A stretch of DNA of 64,000 nt from Kineococcus aurantiacus (lineage in GTDB: Bacteria > Actinomycetota > Actinomycetes > Actinomycetales > Kineococcaceae): positions 1,922,001-1,986,000 of the forward strand of contig NZ_JACCBB010000001.1 of assembly GCF_013409345.1 (NCBI RefSeq), written 5' to 3'. The position numbers and the translations under genes are program-made. Under the pieces are notes generated by a model. That model did no database searches. It saw only the letters and a program-made list of their open reading frames with translations, and was not told the DNA's origin. Shown in pieces: positions 42,505 through 50,710 of the stretch. How positions within the stretch are numbered: the first letter of the stretch is position 1; the number at the start of each line of letters is the position of its first letter.

Positions 42505-43938
42505 TCAGCCAACGGTGCAGCCCGCTTCCCACACCGGCTCCGGCAGCGGCGGGTTCCCCGTGGGCTCCGGCAGCCACACCGTCCCCCGGCACGGCATCCG
42601 CAGCGCGACCGCGGCACCGCGGCGCACCACCTCCACGGACGGGTCGCGGGACAGCCGGTCGACGAGGGCGGCCTTGCCGGCCCTCGTCGCGCTCGCCCCG
42701 TCGATGCGCAGGTCCACGACGACCCAGTCGGCCTGCACGGCGTCGGTGTTGGTGAAGATCCGGACGGTGTGCCGGGTCACGAAGTACGGCCCGGCCCCGT
42801 TGTCGGCGGACACCAGCGAGCCCGCCGGGAGCACCGCCGAGACGGCCAGCAGGTCGCGCGTCGCGGCGGACGGCCGCCATGTGTCGGCGCTGAAGGGGTT
42901 CACGACGTAGTTCGCGGTCAGGTAGGTGAACGTGCTCGCCGCCAGGCTGAGAGCGGCGACCACCGGTAGGACGCGTCGGACGGCGACAGGACGACGCCAC
43001 CGGCGCAACACGTCGACGAGCGCCACGAACACGATCGGCATGAGGACGCCGTCGTAGTGGAACCGTGGGGACCAGTAGCTGTCGTAGGGCGAGACGAGCC
43101 GCCACAGCAGGGTCGGCACCGCGACCAGCGCGAGGGGCGATCGCACCCACAAGATCCCGCCCGTGACGAGCAGCAGGAGCACCAGCTCCAACCGCGGCCA
43201 CCCGTCGGTGCTCCACGCGAACGGCGCCGACGTGGCCGCCTCCCCCGCGAAGCGGAGCGCGAACAGCGGGATCTCGTGCTGCGGGTTCTGCCAACGGATG
43301 ACGGCGAACGCACCGAACGTCCCGACCACCGCTGTCAGGGCGGTCCCGACCCCCAGCAACCGGCGACGCCCCCGCGCGAAGCAGAACACCAGGAACGCCA
43401 CCGCGACGATCGTCGGCCCCTGGTCCTCCTTGACGAGCAGCAGCGGCAACGCCCACCAGCACGCCGCCCCGAGACGGCGCTCCAGCAGGGCCGCGCACGA
43501 CAGAGCTATGAGCGGGGTGGCGAACGCGACCTCGTGCACGTCGAGGCGGGCGACGTTCACGACGCCGTAGGAGACGGCGTACAACGCGGCAAGGAGGACC
43601 GCCGTCTCAGCGCTCAGGTGCCGACGCGCGACCGAGAAGACGACGCCCGCCGTGAGCGCCAGCGGCACGGCCTGGACGACGATGAGCGCCCGCGGGTCCG
43701 GCCACACCCACCACGCCGCACCCCACACCACCGTCACCGGGCTGAAGTGCTCACCGAGGAGCGGCAGGCCGCGGATCGCGCTGAACGGCAGGTGACCCGA
43801 GGCCCAGGACTGGGCGGACTGGGCGAAGACGCCGAGGTCATAGGCGCCGGAGCGGCCGACGTTCCAGCGGGCCAGACCGAGCCAGGAGAACCAGAGGAAG
43901 GTGAGGAGGACGACGGTGGGAGGGGTGGCGCGGCGCAT
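42505..43938 (-). CDS. DUF2079 family polytopic membrane protein (GT-C-like)
   Basis: 477 residues with about ten transmembrane helices. The DUF2079 signatures are clear: GAYDLGVFAQSAQSWASGHLPF, PLLGEHFSPVTVV, RLDVHEVAFATPLIAL and LLLVKEDQGPTIVAV. The pattern of acidic residues in the first outside loop and the overall layout relate it to GT-C glycosyltransferases, but no activity is proven for the family. The soluble C-terminus (LSADNGAGPYFVTRH, ADWVVVDLR) resembles that of the GT39-like neighbour. It lies upstream of the tiny genes on the same strand, 120 bp away. TAGGTT ends 9 nt before the ATG. Confidence 0.82.
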   Translation of the reverse strand: MRRATPPTVVLLTFLWFSWLGLARWNVGRSGAYDLGVFAQSAQSWASGHLPFSAIRGLPLLGEHFSPVTVVWGAAWWVWPDPRALIVVQAVPLALTAGVVFSVARRHLSAETAVLLAALYAVSYGVVNVARLDVHEVAFATPLIALSCAALLERRLGAACWWALPLLLVKEDQGPTIVAVAFLVFCFARGRRRLLGVGTALTAVVGTFGAFAVIRWQNPQHEIPLFALRFAGEAATSAPFAWSTDGWPRLELVLLLLVTGGILWVRSPLALVAVPTLLWRLVSPYDSYWSPRFHYDGVLMPIVFVALVDVLRRWRRPVAVRRVLPVVAALSLAASTFTYLTANYVVNPFSADTWRPSAATRDLLAVSAVLPAGSLVSADNGAGPYFVTRHTVRIFTNTDAVQADWVVVDLRIDGASATRAGKAALVDRLSRDPSVEVVRRGAAVALRMPCRGTVWLPEPTGNPPLPEPVWEAGCTVG

Positions 43939-43947
43939 GGTGCGTTG

Positions 43948-43953
43948 AACCTA
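43948..43953 (-). promoter_or_regulatory. Possible -10 hexamer TAGGTT for a leaderless transcript
   Basis: On the minus strand TAGGTT ends 9 nt before the ATG of the DUF2079 gene; no Shine-Dalgarno is seen. Confidence 0.4.
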
Positions 43954-44019
43954 CAGAGGTTTCGACCGCTCCTTCCCCCAAGATCGCTGGTACAACTCTT
44001 GTCGTTACACACGACACAA

Positions 44020-44053
44020 AGGCGGGCCCCCACCGTGTCATGGGGACCCGCCT
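44020..44053 (-). terminator. Hairpin terminator of the S-layer-like gene
   Basis: Arms AGGCGGGTCCCCA and TGGGGGCCCGCCT (one mismatch) lie 37 bp past the stop codon. They are followed on the minus strand by a T-rich stretch (TTTGTGTCGTGTGT). This is the only hairpin in the window with a clear T-rich tail, consistent with a highly expressed gene. Confidence 0.7.
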
Positions 44054-44089
44054 CGTTGTCACGCCAGGAAGGGCGTCAGTGCGTGATCG

Positions 44090-46660
44090 TCAGGACTCGT
44101 CGTCCACCGTGACGTCCGCGGAACCAGCCAGGTTGAGCTGGTTGCCCGCCACGTCGTCGAACTGGCTGGAAACGAGGCTGACCTTGACGGAGTCGCCCGC
44201 CACGTCGAGCCCGTTGTCCTCGCCGGCGACGAGGCCGAACGTCGCACCAGCCACAGGAACCGTGATGACCAGCTGGTCGTCGGTGTCCGTGTCGGTGGCC
44301 TGCGCGAACCCACCGCTCACCTGGTAGGTGCTGTCACCGTCACTGAAGCGGAGGAAGGTACCCGCGTCACCGAGGGTCGACGCCATCGACTCGGAGAACG
44401 TGAGCGTCACCACGTCGGCCGAGTCCAGCACACCGAGCGTGCCGTTGTCGTCCGTGAGAACGGTGTCCTCAATGGTCGGAGCGGTGTTGTCGGTGTTCGT
44501 CACCTCAGTGGTGAGTTCGAACCCATCGCTGGGCTCCGACTCCTCCTGGCCGACGGTCTGGGTGACGTACACGTCGTACGACGTGTCGTCGTCCAGGCCG
44601 GTCAGGGTGATGTCCCAGTTGTCGGTGCTGGTGTCACTGTCGGCCGTGAAGCTGCGCGACTCAAAGGTGTCCGTGTCAAGCGCCGTGACGGTGTCGTCGT
44701 TGGTGTCAGCGATGTAGTACACGGTGACGGAGGACACGTCGTCCGAGAGGTTGCTCACCTCGAGGTCCGCGGTGGTGTCGGTGACGTCGTCAGCGGCAAC
44801 GTCGTCCACCGTGAGCCCAGCCGTGTCGAGCCCAGTCAGGGTCGGCGGCTCGGGCGTGAGGTCGGTCAGCACGAACGTCGACTGGAGCGCCGGGGTCGCG
44901 TTGTACGACGTGGTGGTGTCGAGTTCGTCACCGACGGACAGCTGCTCGAAGAAGTCTGCCGCGACGACCTCGGTGGAACCGAGGAAGTACCGGTCGTTGG
45001 CGTTGATCTCGACGATCGAGAACGTACCGGTGGCGGCGGTGGTGTCGCTGTCCAGGACCAGGCTGGTGACATCGCCGTTCGGGATGATCTCGGCGATCTC
45101 GAAGTCCGCACCGAGGGCGGCAGCGGTGGCCCGCTCGGCCGGCAGCAGGCTGAGCACGCCACCGAGGCCGAAGGCCTCGGTGGGGGTGTCCACGGCGTCA
45201 GCACCGAGAGCGATGTCCCCATCTTCGTCGGAGTCGACGAAGACGACCGGCACGACATCACCGTAAGCAGTGCCGTTGACAGTGAAGGAGATCTGCCCGT
45301 TGACGGGCTCGGCGGTCAGCTCGTCGGTGCCCGCCACCGCCGTGCCGTTGATGACGTTGATCTCTGCGGCGGCGACCGAACCGGTCTCGTACTGATCGGT
45401 GTCGTCGTCGTCGGCGAAGGACACCACACCGTTCGCGGTCGTGGTGATGTCGTCGGCGTTCACCAGAGCGACGGTGTACTCGGTGTCCGCGGTCAGGCCG
45501 GTCGCCGTGTACTGACGCGAAGTGGTGTCAGCGCTGAGGGAGATGGTGCTCGCCTCGGTCGGGGAGACGGTGATCGTCTGGTTCGAGGTGGGCGTGCCCC
45601 CCTTGGCCGCAGTCGTCGCTGCCGCAGCGATGGTCGAGGTGACGCTGTTCTCATCACCGAAGACCCACGCCTTGGTCAGCGTCGCGGCGTTCGCGGTCAG
45701 GTAGGCCTCGGTGCCGACACCGAGACCGACGGTGCCCTCGGTCAGCAGGATCGGCGAGCCGGCCTTGCCGACGACCGGGCCGGCGGCCAGGGCGTCGATG
45801 CGGAAGCCGTTGGCGAGAGCGGCGCCGGTCTTGTTGAATCCGAAGTCGGTCTCGTTGGCAATCGCGGCCGCGGTGGCGGTGCGGTCCGAGCCCTGGATGC
45901 GCTCGATGTCGGTGACGCTGGCAAGACCGTCGACCTGGGTGTAGACCGCGTCGGAGACCGCGTTGGCGTTGCCCAGGACGTAGACCTTGGTGACACCGGC
46001 GGTGTTCAGCGCGGCGAGGGTCTCGGCGGGCAGCGAGTCCTGGTTGGTCAGCAGGACCGGGATCTTGTTCTTGAAGGCGGCCGGGCCGGCGGCGAGCGCG
46101 TCGGCGGCGACCTGGCCGACGCCGTACTGGTCACCACGGGCGAGGAAGACCGTCTTCGGCGGCGTGACGCCAGCCTCGGTCATGATGTCGACCGCAGTCT
46201 GGAAGCGGTTCGGGCCGTCGATGCGCTGACCGGTCTTGGAACCGACGAGGGCGGTGTAGGTGCTGGCCGAGACCGCGTTCGTGTCACCGAGGACGATGAC
46301 CGTGGTCGGGTTCAGCGAGGCGATGGCGGCGGCGGTCTGGGAGGGGACCGAGTCCTTCTGCGTGAGAAGGATCGGCGCGTCCTTGACGCCGGCCAGGTAC
46401 GACGCGGCGAGGGCGTCGATGCCCGTGACCTCGCCGTTGGCGACGATGACGGTGGACGCGGTGGTCCAGCCGGCCAGCGCGGCCTTGGCGGCGGTGTCGT
46501 AGCGGTCGACACCGGCGAGACGGGAAGAAGCGGCGGAAGGGTCGAAGCCGGGAGCAGCCTGAGCCGCGCCCGCGAGACCCGCGATGGAACCAAGCCCAAC
46601 CAGAGCGGCGACGCCAGCCCCGATACCACGCCGGCGCAACCGGGAGGTTGCTGCGGTCAC
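44090..46660 (-). CDS. Large acidic S-layer-like secreted protein with cell wall binding repeat 2 domains
   Basis: 856 residues. A signal peptide (RRRGIGAGVAALVGLGSIAGLAGAAQAA) is followed by three cell-wall-binding-repeat-2 units in residues about 35-330 (RLAGVDRYDTAAKAAL, APILLTQKDSVPSQ, VIVLGDTNAVSAS, QRIDGPNRFQTAVDIM, IPVLLTNQDSLPAE, SDRTATAAAIANE). The rest is beta-rich, extremely rich in Asp and Thr and poor in Lys and Arg, with an FnIII-like segment (VTVYYIADTNDD to SYDVYVTQTV) and a final domain like a bacterial adhesin (APTIEDTVLTDDNG, VVTLTFSESM). An acidic, secreted, repeat-anchored protein with a strong terminator fits an S-layer or major surface role. GGAGG lies 6 nt before GTG 46660. 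Confidence 0.85.
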   Translation of the reverse strand: MTAATSRLRRRGIGAGVAALVGLGSIAGLAGAAQAAPGFDPSAASSRLAGVDRYDTAAKAALAGWTTASTVIVANGEVTGIDALAASYLAGVKDAPILLTQKDSVPSQTAAAIASLNPTTVIVLGDTNAVSASTYTALVGSKTGQRIDGPNRFQTAVDIMTEAGVTPPKTVFLARGDQYGVGQVAADALAAGPAAFKNKIPVLLTNQDSLPAETLAALNTAGVTKVYVLGNANAVSDAVYTQVDGLASVTDIERIQGSDRTATAAAIANETDFGFNKTGAALANGFRIDALAAGPVVGKAGSPILLTEGTVGLGVGTEAYLTANAATLTKAWVFGDENSVTSTIAAAATTAAKGGTPTSNQTITVSPTEASTISLSADTTSRQYTATGLTADTEYTVALVNADDITTTANGVVSFADDDDTDQYETGSVAAAEINVINGTAVAGTDELTAEPVNGQISFTVNGTAYGDVVPVVFVDSDEDGDIALGADAVDTPTEAFGLGGVLSLLPAERATAAALGADFEIAEIIPNGDVTSLVLDSDTTAATGTFSIVEINANDRYFLGSTEVVAADFFEQLSVGDELDTTTSYNATPALQSTFVLTDLTPEPPTLTGLDTAGLTVDDVAADDVTDTTADLEVSNLSDDVSSVTVYYIADTNDDTVTALDTDTFESRSFTADSDTSTDNWDITLTGLDDDTSYDVYVTQTVGQEESEPSDGFELTTEVTNTDNTAPTIEDTVLTDDNGTLGVLDSADVVTLTFSESMASTLGDAGTFLRFSDGDSTYQVSGGFAQATDTDTDDQLVITVPVAGATFGLVAGEDNGLDVAGDSVKVSLVSSQFDDVAGNQLNLAGSADVTVDDES

Positions 46661-46737
46661 GATTGCCTCCAAGGCATGTGAAGTGATGTTCCCCCCCATG
46701 AGGGGCCGGCCCGATTTCGAGCCTCCGCCACCCCGCC

Positions 46738-46755
46738 CTCCGCTACTCAGCGGAG
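46738..46755 (-). other. Hairpin in the S-layer-like gene's leader
   Basis: CTCCGCT and AGCGGAG form a 7-bp stem with a 4-nt loop in the presumed untranslated leader, about 80 nt upstream of the start codon. It could stabilise the mRNA. Confidence 0.35.
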
Positions 46756-46774
46756 TGACTCGGTGACGGAACCG

Positions 46775-46800
46775 AACGTACACGAGAGTCACATCTGCAA
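46775..46800 (-). promoter_or_regulatory. Possible promoter of the S-layer-like gene
   Basis: On the minus strand TTGCAG is followed after 14 nt by TACGTT; the spacing is short. It would give a leader of about 108 nt. This is the best match in an unusually A/T-containing stretch. Confidence 0.25.
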
Positions 46801-47280
46801 CACGGGGAGTAACGAAAGATCACGAGGGTCTACGGCGTGTCGTCTGGCGCACACAGCGCGTGACCTGCGGTTTTGCTGTCCGCAGCCCAAAGTTACAGTT
46901 TGGTAACGGGCAGCCTCACCCGTCCCGACGGCCACAGGTACCCCATGCGGAGTAGTCACAACGGATGGTGTCACCACCCACGCACGAACCATCACGCTCT
47001 GTGACTCACGTGGGGGACTCCGGGTGGACCAGACCTCCGTGGCTCGAACGGGTCGTCGTCGCTGGCTGTGACGGAGACGATCACGGAACGGATCCCTCGA
47101 GCACCTTCCCCCGGCGACCGCCGGGCCAGGTGACGACGGAGGGTGGTGGGACCCCGGGACCCCGGGGGCCGGGCCACCGCACGACCCGCTGCGCTGCGTG
47201 GTCACCGGCGCCGTCGACACCGGCCGACGTCACGCGCTCGGCCCATCCAGCCGGCCCCCGCCGCCGCCGAACCCCTCTCC

Positions 47281-49506
47281 ATGACGCTCCCCCGGCAAGC
47301 CCGGCCCGCGGCCCTGTCCGCGTCGGTGCTCGCCGTCACCCTGGCCCTCCTGGTGTGCGCGCACACCCGGTGGCCGGACGCCCAGCACCTCAAGGTCGCC
47401 ACCGGCCTGGTCTGGCTCGCCGCGAGCGCCGCCGTCCCCCTCGTCCGGCGCCGCGGCAGCCGCGCCACCGTCGCCCGGCACACGCTAGCGGCGGCGGCGT
47501 GGGGGGCCGGGACCACCGCGGCGGGCCTGTTCCCGCACGCCGCGCTCGGGCCGCTGCCGTTCCCGCCGGTCGTGCAGGCCCTGTCCCTGCTGCCGGTGGC
47601 GGCCGTCGTCGTCCAGCAGCTGCGCACGGCCCGCGTGGGCGACCACGCCCGGTCACCGCTCGTCGAGGCGGTCTTCCTCGCGACCGTGCTGGCCGGGATC
47701 GGCTGGGACGGGTACGCCCGCGCCGGGTTCACCGGCGACGCGGGGTGGGCCGCGGGCACCGTCCTCGTCCTCGTGACGGCCTCCCTCGTGGCGGCCGCCA
47801 CGACCGTGCTGGCCGTCGAGCAGCCGCGGCTGCGGCTGTGCGGGATCGGGCTGGCGATCGGCGCGGTGGGCACCGAGGTCAGCGCCGTCGTGTCGGCCGA
47901 GCAGCCGGTCACCGGGGACGTCGGGACGGCCCTGGGCCTGCTCGGGGCGCTCGTGCTGGTGGTCCGCGGGCCCCGGACGCGGCTCGTGCGGCACGGCGGG
48001 GCGGCCGCGGCGCGGGCCGTGCGCCGGCAGCGGGTGGCCGGTGCGGTGCCCGCGGGTCTCGTGCTGGCCGACGTGGCGCTGTTCGCCGTCTCCCCCCGCG
48101 ACGACGTGCTGATGCTCGTCTTCCTCGGCGGGACGGTCGTCGGGGCGGCCCTGCGGCAGGCCGTGACGGCGCGCGCGGTCGACCGCACGAGCGACCGGCT
48201 GTCCTTCCAGGCGCTGCACGACCCGCTGACGGGGCTGCAGAACCGCACCGCGCTGCGCGACGCCCTCACCGAGCCCGACCGGGTGCAGTCGCTGGTGCTG
48301 CTGGAGGTCACGGGCCTGGACGACGTCACCGACGTCCTCGGCGTGGCCGTGGGCGAGGAGGTGCTGCGGGCCGCGGCGGCGAACCTGCGCGAGCACGTCA
48401 CCCCCCTGGGCGGCAGCACCTACCGGGTCCGGCACGACGAGTTCGCGCTGCTGCTGCCCGGCGCCCCCGACAAGGTGGCCCGGCACCTGCCCGGCGTGCT
48501 CGACGCCGTCAGCGCCGCGCCCCTGCAGGTCCCCGGCGCCGGGCGGTTCCCCGTGGACGCGCTCGCGGGCCTGTCCCGCGTCGACCCCGGCACCCCCACC
48601 GACGGCGGCGCGACGCTGCCCCTCGTGCACGCCGACCTGGCCCTGCGCGACGCCCGCACCAATCCCCGCGGCCAGGGGTACTCGGTGTTCTCCGGTGAGG
48701 TCGCCGCCCAGCACGCCCGCCGGCTGAAGGTCCGCGAGCGCCTCGCCGCGGCCGTCGCCGACGGCGCCGTCGACGTCCACTTCCAGCCCATCGTGGACCT
48801 CACGACGGGCCGGGTCGTGAAGTTCGAGGCGCTGGCCCGCTGGGACGACGCCGAGCTGGGCCGCGTCTCGCCCGTGGAGTTCGTCCCCGTCGCCGAGGAG
48901 TCCAACCTCGTCGTGGCCCTCGGCGAGCACGTCCTGCGGACCGCGGTGGACCGCGCGCACGCCGCGGGCGTGTTCGACGCCGGGGTCCGGCTGGCCGTCA
49001 ACGTGTCCGTCGTGCAGCTGCAGTCGCCGGGGTTCGCGGACGTCGTGCGGCAGATCCTGTCCACCTACCGGATCGCGCCGGAGCTGCTGACGCTGGAGCT
49101 GACCGAGTCGGTGTTCCTGGACTCCGACTCCCCCGCCGAGCGCGTCGTCACCGAACTGGCCCGGCTGGGCTGCCAGATCGCGATCGACGACTTCGGCACC
49201 GGCTACTCGGCGTTCGGGTACCTGGACCGGCTGCCCGTGCACGTCCTGAAGATCGACCGGTCCCTGACGCAGTCCCTGACGACCGGCGGCAACGGGCGGT
49301 CGGTCGTGACGGCCGTCGTGGACCTGGCGAACCGGCTGGGCCTGACCGTCGTCGTGGAGGGCGTCGAGACCGACGAGGAGGCCGCGATCTGCCGGTCGAT
49401 GCAGGCCGGGCTGGGGCAGGGCTGGCTGTACTCGGCGGCCGTCACCGCCGACCGGGTCGCCGAGGAGCTGCAGCGGGAGCACCCGGTCTCGGGCGGGGTG
49501 TGGTGA
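47281..49506 (+). CDS. Membrane GGDEF-EAL protein with degenerate GGDEF (paralogue 1)
   Basis: 741 residues. About eight transmembrane helices occupy residues 1-290. The GGDEF domain has a broken active site, YRVRHDEF in place of GGDEF (about residue 384), so it should not synthesise c-di-GMP. The EAL domain is complete: KFEALARW at about 516, NVSVVQLQ, ELTESVFLD, IDDFGTGYSAFGYL, LKIDRS, VEGVETDEEA and GQGWLYS. It is therefore probably a phosphodiesterase. It is a close relative of the protein at 50711-53002 over the full length. ATG 47281 is chosen by comparison with that paralogue. Both reading ends of the convergent pair finish in Val-Trp-stop inside a shared inverted repeat. Confidence 0.87.
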   Translation: MTLPRQARPAALSASVLAVTLALLVCAHTRWPDAQHLKVATGLVWLAASAAVPLVRRRGSRATVARHTLAAAAWGAGTTAAGLFPHAALGPLPFPPVVQALSLLPVAAVVVQQLRTARVGDHARSPLVEAVFLATVLAGIGWDGYARAGFTGDAGWAAGTVLVLVTASLVAAATTVLAVEQPRLRLCGIGLAIGAVGTEVSAVVSAEQPVTGDVGTALGLLGALVLVVRGPRTRLVRHGGAAAARAVRRQRVAGAVPAGLVLADVALFAVSPRDDVLMLVFLGGTVVGAALRQAVTARAVDRTSDRLSFQALHDPLTGLQNRTALRDALTEPDRVQSLVLLEVTGLDDVTDVLGVAVGEEVLRAAAANLREHVTPLGGSTYRVRHDEFALLLPGAPDKVARHLPGVLDAVSAAPLQVPGAGRFPVDALAGLSRVDPGTPTDGGATLPLVHADLALRDARTNPRGQGYSVFSGEVAAQHARRLKVRERLAAAVADGAVDVHFQPIVDLTTGRVVKFEALARWDDAELGRVSPVEFVPVAEESNLVVALGEHVLRTAVDRAHAAGVFDAGVRLAVNVSVVQLQSPGFADVVRQILSTYRIAPELLTLELTESVFLDSDSPAERVVTELARLGCQIAIDDFGTGYSAFGYLDRLPVHVLKIDRSLTQSLTTGGNGRSVVTAVVDLANRLGLTVVVEGVETDEEAAICRSMQAGLGQGWLYSAAVTADRVAEELQREHPVSGGVW

Positions 49507-49535
49507 GGGGCTGCGCCCCGCCCACCCTCACCACA
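49499..49535. terminator. Inverted repeat spanning both stop codons of a convergent pair
   Basis: TGTGGTGAGGG and CCCTCACCACA form an 11-bp perfect stem with a 15-nt loop. The TGA of the GGDEF-EAL gene and the TGA of the AAC(2')-like gene lie in opposite arms, so the last codons of both genes read GTG TGG TGA. Confidence 0.7.
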
Positions 49536-50052
49536 CGTCTCCCGACCGCCACTCGCACACCAGCTCCGCGTCCAGGTCGAGCCGCCCGGCCGGGTCGAAG
49601 ACCCGCACCCCGCCCCGCTCGTCCGGGGTGGCCCGCACGCCCGTCGTCGCCAGGACCGCCAGCGGACCCCGCCACACGGGCCACCCGCGGGCCGCGTACA
49701 TCAGCGCGCCCTCGTCGGAGGCCCCGAGGAACCCCACGCCGTGACCGGCGACGAGGACCCGCTCCAGCTCGTCCATGACGAGGGTGCCGACGCCGCGGCG
49801 GCGGTGGCCGGCCGCGACGGCCACGGCCTCCACGTACCCGACGGGCAGCGCGAGGCCGCCGACGAGGAACTGCCGCCGCACCACCGAGCCGTGGCCCACG
49901 AGGACCCCGTCGTCGTGGACGAGGGCGTGCCACCCGCCCAGGGCGTGCTCGACGTCCTCGTCGGCGAGGTCGTCGAAGACGTCGTGGAGGAGGGCGCGGA
50001 CCGCGCCGAGGTCGGGCAGGTCGGCGGTGTGGCAGGCGGTGAGGGTGCGCAC
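49528..50052 (-). CDS. AAC(2')-I-like aminoglycoside 2'-N-acetyltransferase (GNAT fold)
   Basis: 174 residues, close to the 178-195 of known AAC(2')-I enzymes. The GNAT acetyl-CoA loop VEAVAVAAGHRRRGVGTLVMDELE is present. The family-specific features are the early DLADEDVEHALGGWHALVHDDG, LYAARGW-like MYAARGWPVWRGPLAVLATTG, and the C-terminal AELVCEWRSGDVW, which closely matches the end of mycobacterial AAC(2')-Ic. In mycobacteria these chromosomal enzymes acetylate aminoglycosides weakly, and a native substrate is unknown. GTG 50052 is set by family length. The gene sits between two c-di-GMP genes on the opposite strand. Confidence 0.85.
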   Translation of the reverse strand: MRTLTACHTADLPDLGAVRALLHDVFDDLADEDVEHALGGWHALVHDDGVLVGHGSVVRRQFLVGGLALPVGYVEAVAVAAGHRRRGVGTLVMDELERVLVAGHGVGFLGASDEGALMYAARGWPVWRGPLAVLATTGVRATPDERGGVRVFDPAGRLDLDAELVCEWRSGDVW

Positions 50053-50175
50053 GGGGTCATCGTCGCGGGAGCGGGACGTCCCGTCCCACCGGTTTCCCGG
50101 GCGCGGGGTCCCGCACGCCGGCCCCACCGTCCCGGTCGACGGGGCCGTGGGGTCGACGTGCCGGGTCCCACCGCG

Positions 50176-50580
50176 TCAGCGGCGGGTGTCCTCCACCACG
50201 AACCCGCGGTCCAGCCCGTAGTCGGACAGGTAGTCGCGCACGGCGCGGATCTGGGTGCTGCCGATGCCGTCGACGCTGAGGAGGATCTCGGTCACCTCGC
50301 GGCGGAACTCCCGCAGCGACGGCGGGCGGTTCGCGGACGCCGGGCGGCGCTCGGCGGCGGGGGCGCCGCCGGAGCGGCGGGACTCGACCCGCACGTTGGA
50401 GGCCTTCGGCCCCCGCTCGCCGTCGGTGAGGGTGAACTCGACGGTCGCGCCCTCGAAGTCGCCCTCCTCACCGCCGACGACGTCCTTGAAGTGGAAGAAG
50501 ACGTCGTCGGGCGCCTCCGGGCTGCGGATGAACCCGAAGCCGCGCTCCTCGTCGTACGAACGGACCTTGCCCTTGGCCAC
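50176..50580 (-). CDS. Cold-shock domain protein with C-terminal extension
   Basis: 134 residues. The cold-shock domain (about 1-68) starts VAKGKVRSYDEERGFGFIRS (RNP1) and continues DDVFFHFKDV (RNP2) and GPKASNVRV. A Gly/Ala/Pro linker leads to a C-terminal helical domain of about 50 residues (LREFRREVTEILLSVDGIGSTQIRAVRDYLSDYGLD) found in actinobacterial CspB-like proteins. It binds single-stranded nucleic acid and may act as an RNA chaperone. GTG 50580 is chosen because homologues start with (M)AKG. In-frame GTGs at 50589 and 50592 lie closer to the GGGAG. Confidence 0.85.
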   Translation of the reverse strand: MAKGKVRSYDEERGFGFIRSPEAPDDVFFHFKDVVGGEEGDFEGATVEFTLTDGERGPKASNVRVESRRSGGAPAAERRPASANRPPSLREFRREVTEILLSVDGIGSTQIRAVRDYLSDYGLDRGFVVEDTRR

Positions 50581-50710
50581 GTGACCCACCACTCCCTGCT
50601 GAACGAACGTCGAGCAGCCCCCATCCTCCCCCACGCCGGGAGCCGTGGCCGACGCCCGTGTTCTAGAACGACGGGTCAAGTCGGCACCGCGCGCCGCCGA
50701 TGCCCCCTGC

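Larger units (their letters stand above)
46661..47280. other. 620-bp intergenic region upstream of the S-layer-like gene
   Basis: There is no convincing gene in this stretch. It is noticeably less GC-rich between 46780 and 47000 than the rest of the window. It holds the S-layer-like gene's leader and likely promoter, an inverted repeat GTTAC-N6-GTAAC around 46895-46910, and the upstream region of the divergent GGDEF-EAL gene, for which no promoter was recognised. An in-frame extension of that gene to 47143 is open but has low-complexity Arg/Pro composition. Confidence 0.5.

Noticed and set aside
46661-46800. Riboswitch in the leader of the S-layer-like gene
   Set aside because: Only one small hairpin is evident, and I could not match any known aptamer consensus such as c-di-GMP or c-di-AMP types.
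47143-47280. N-terminal extension of the GGDEF-EAL gene to a GTG at 47143
   Set aside because: The added 46 residues are Arg/Pro-rich low complexity and precede what looks like the first membrane helix; the paralogue at 50711 starts near that helix.
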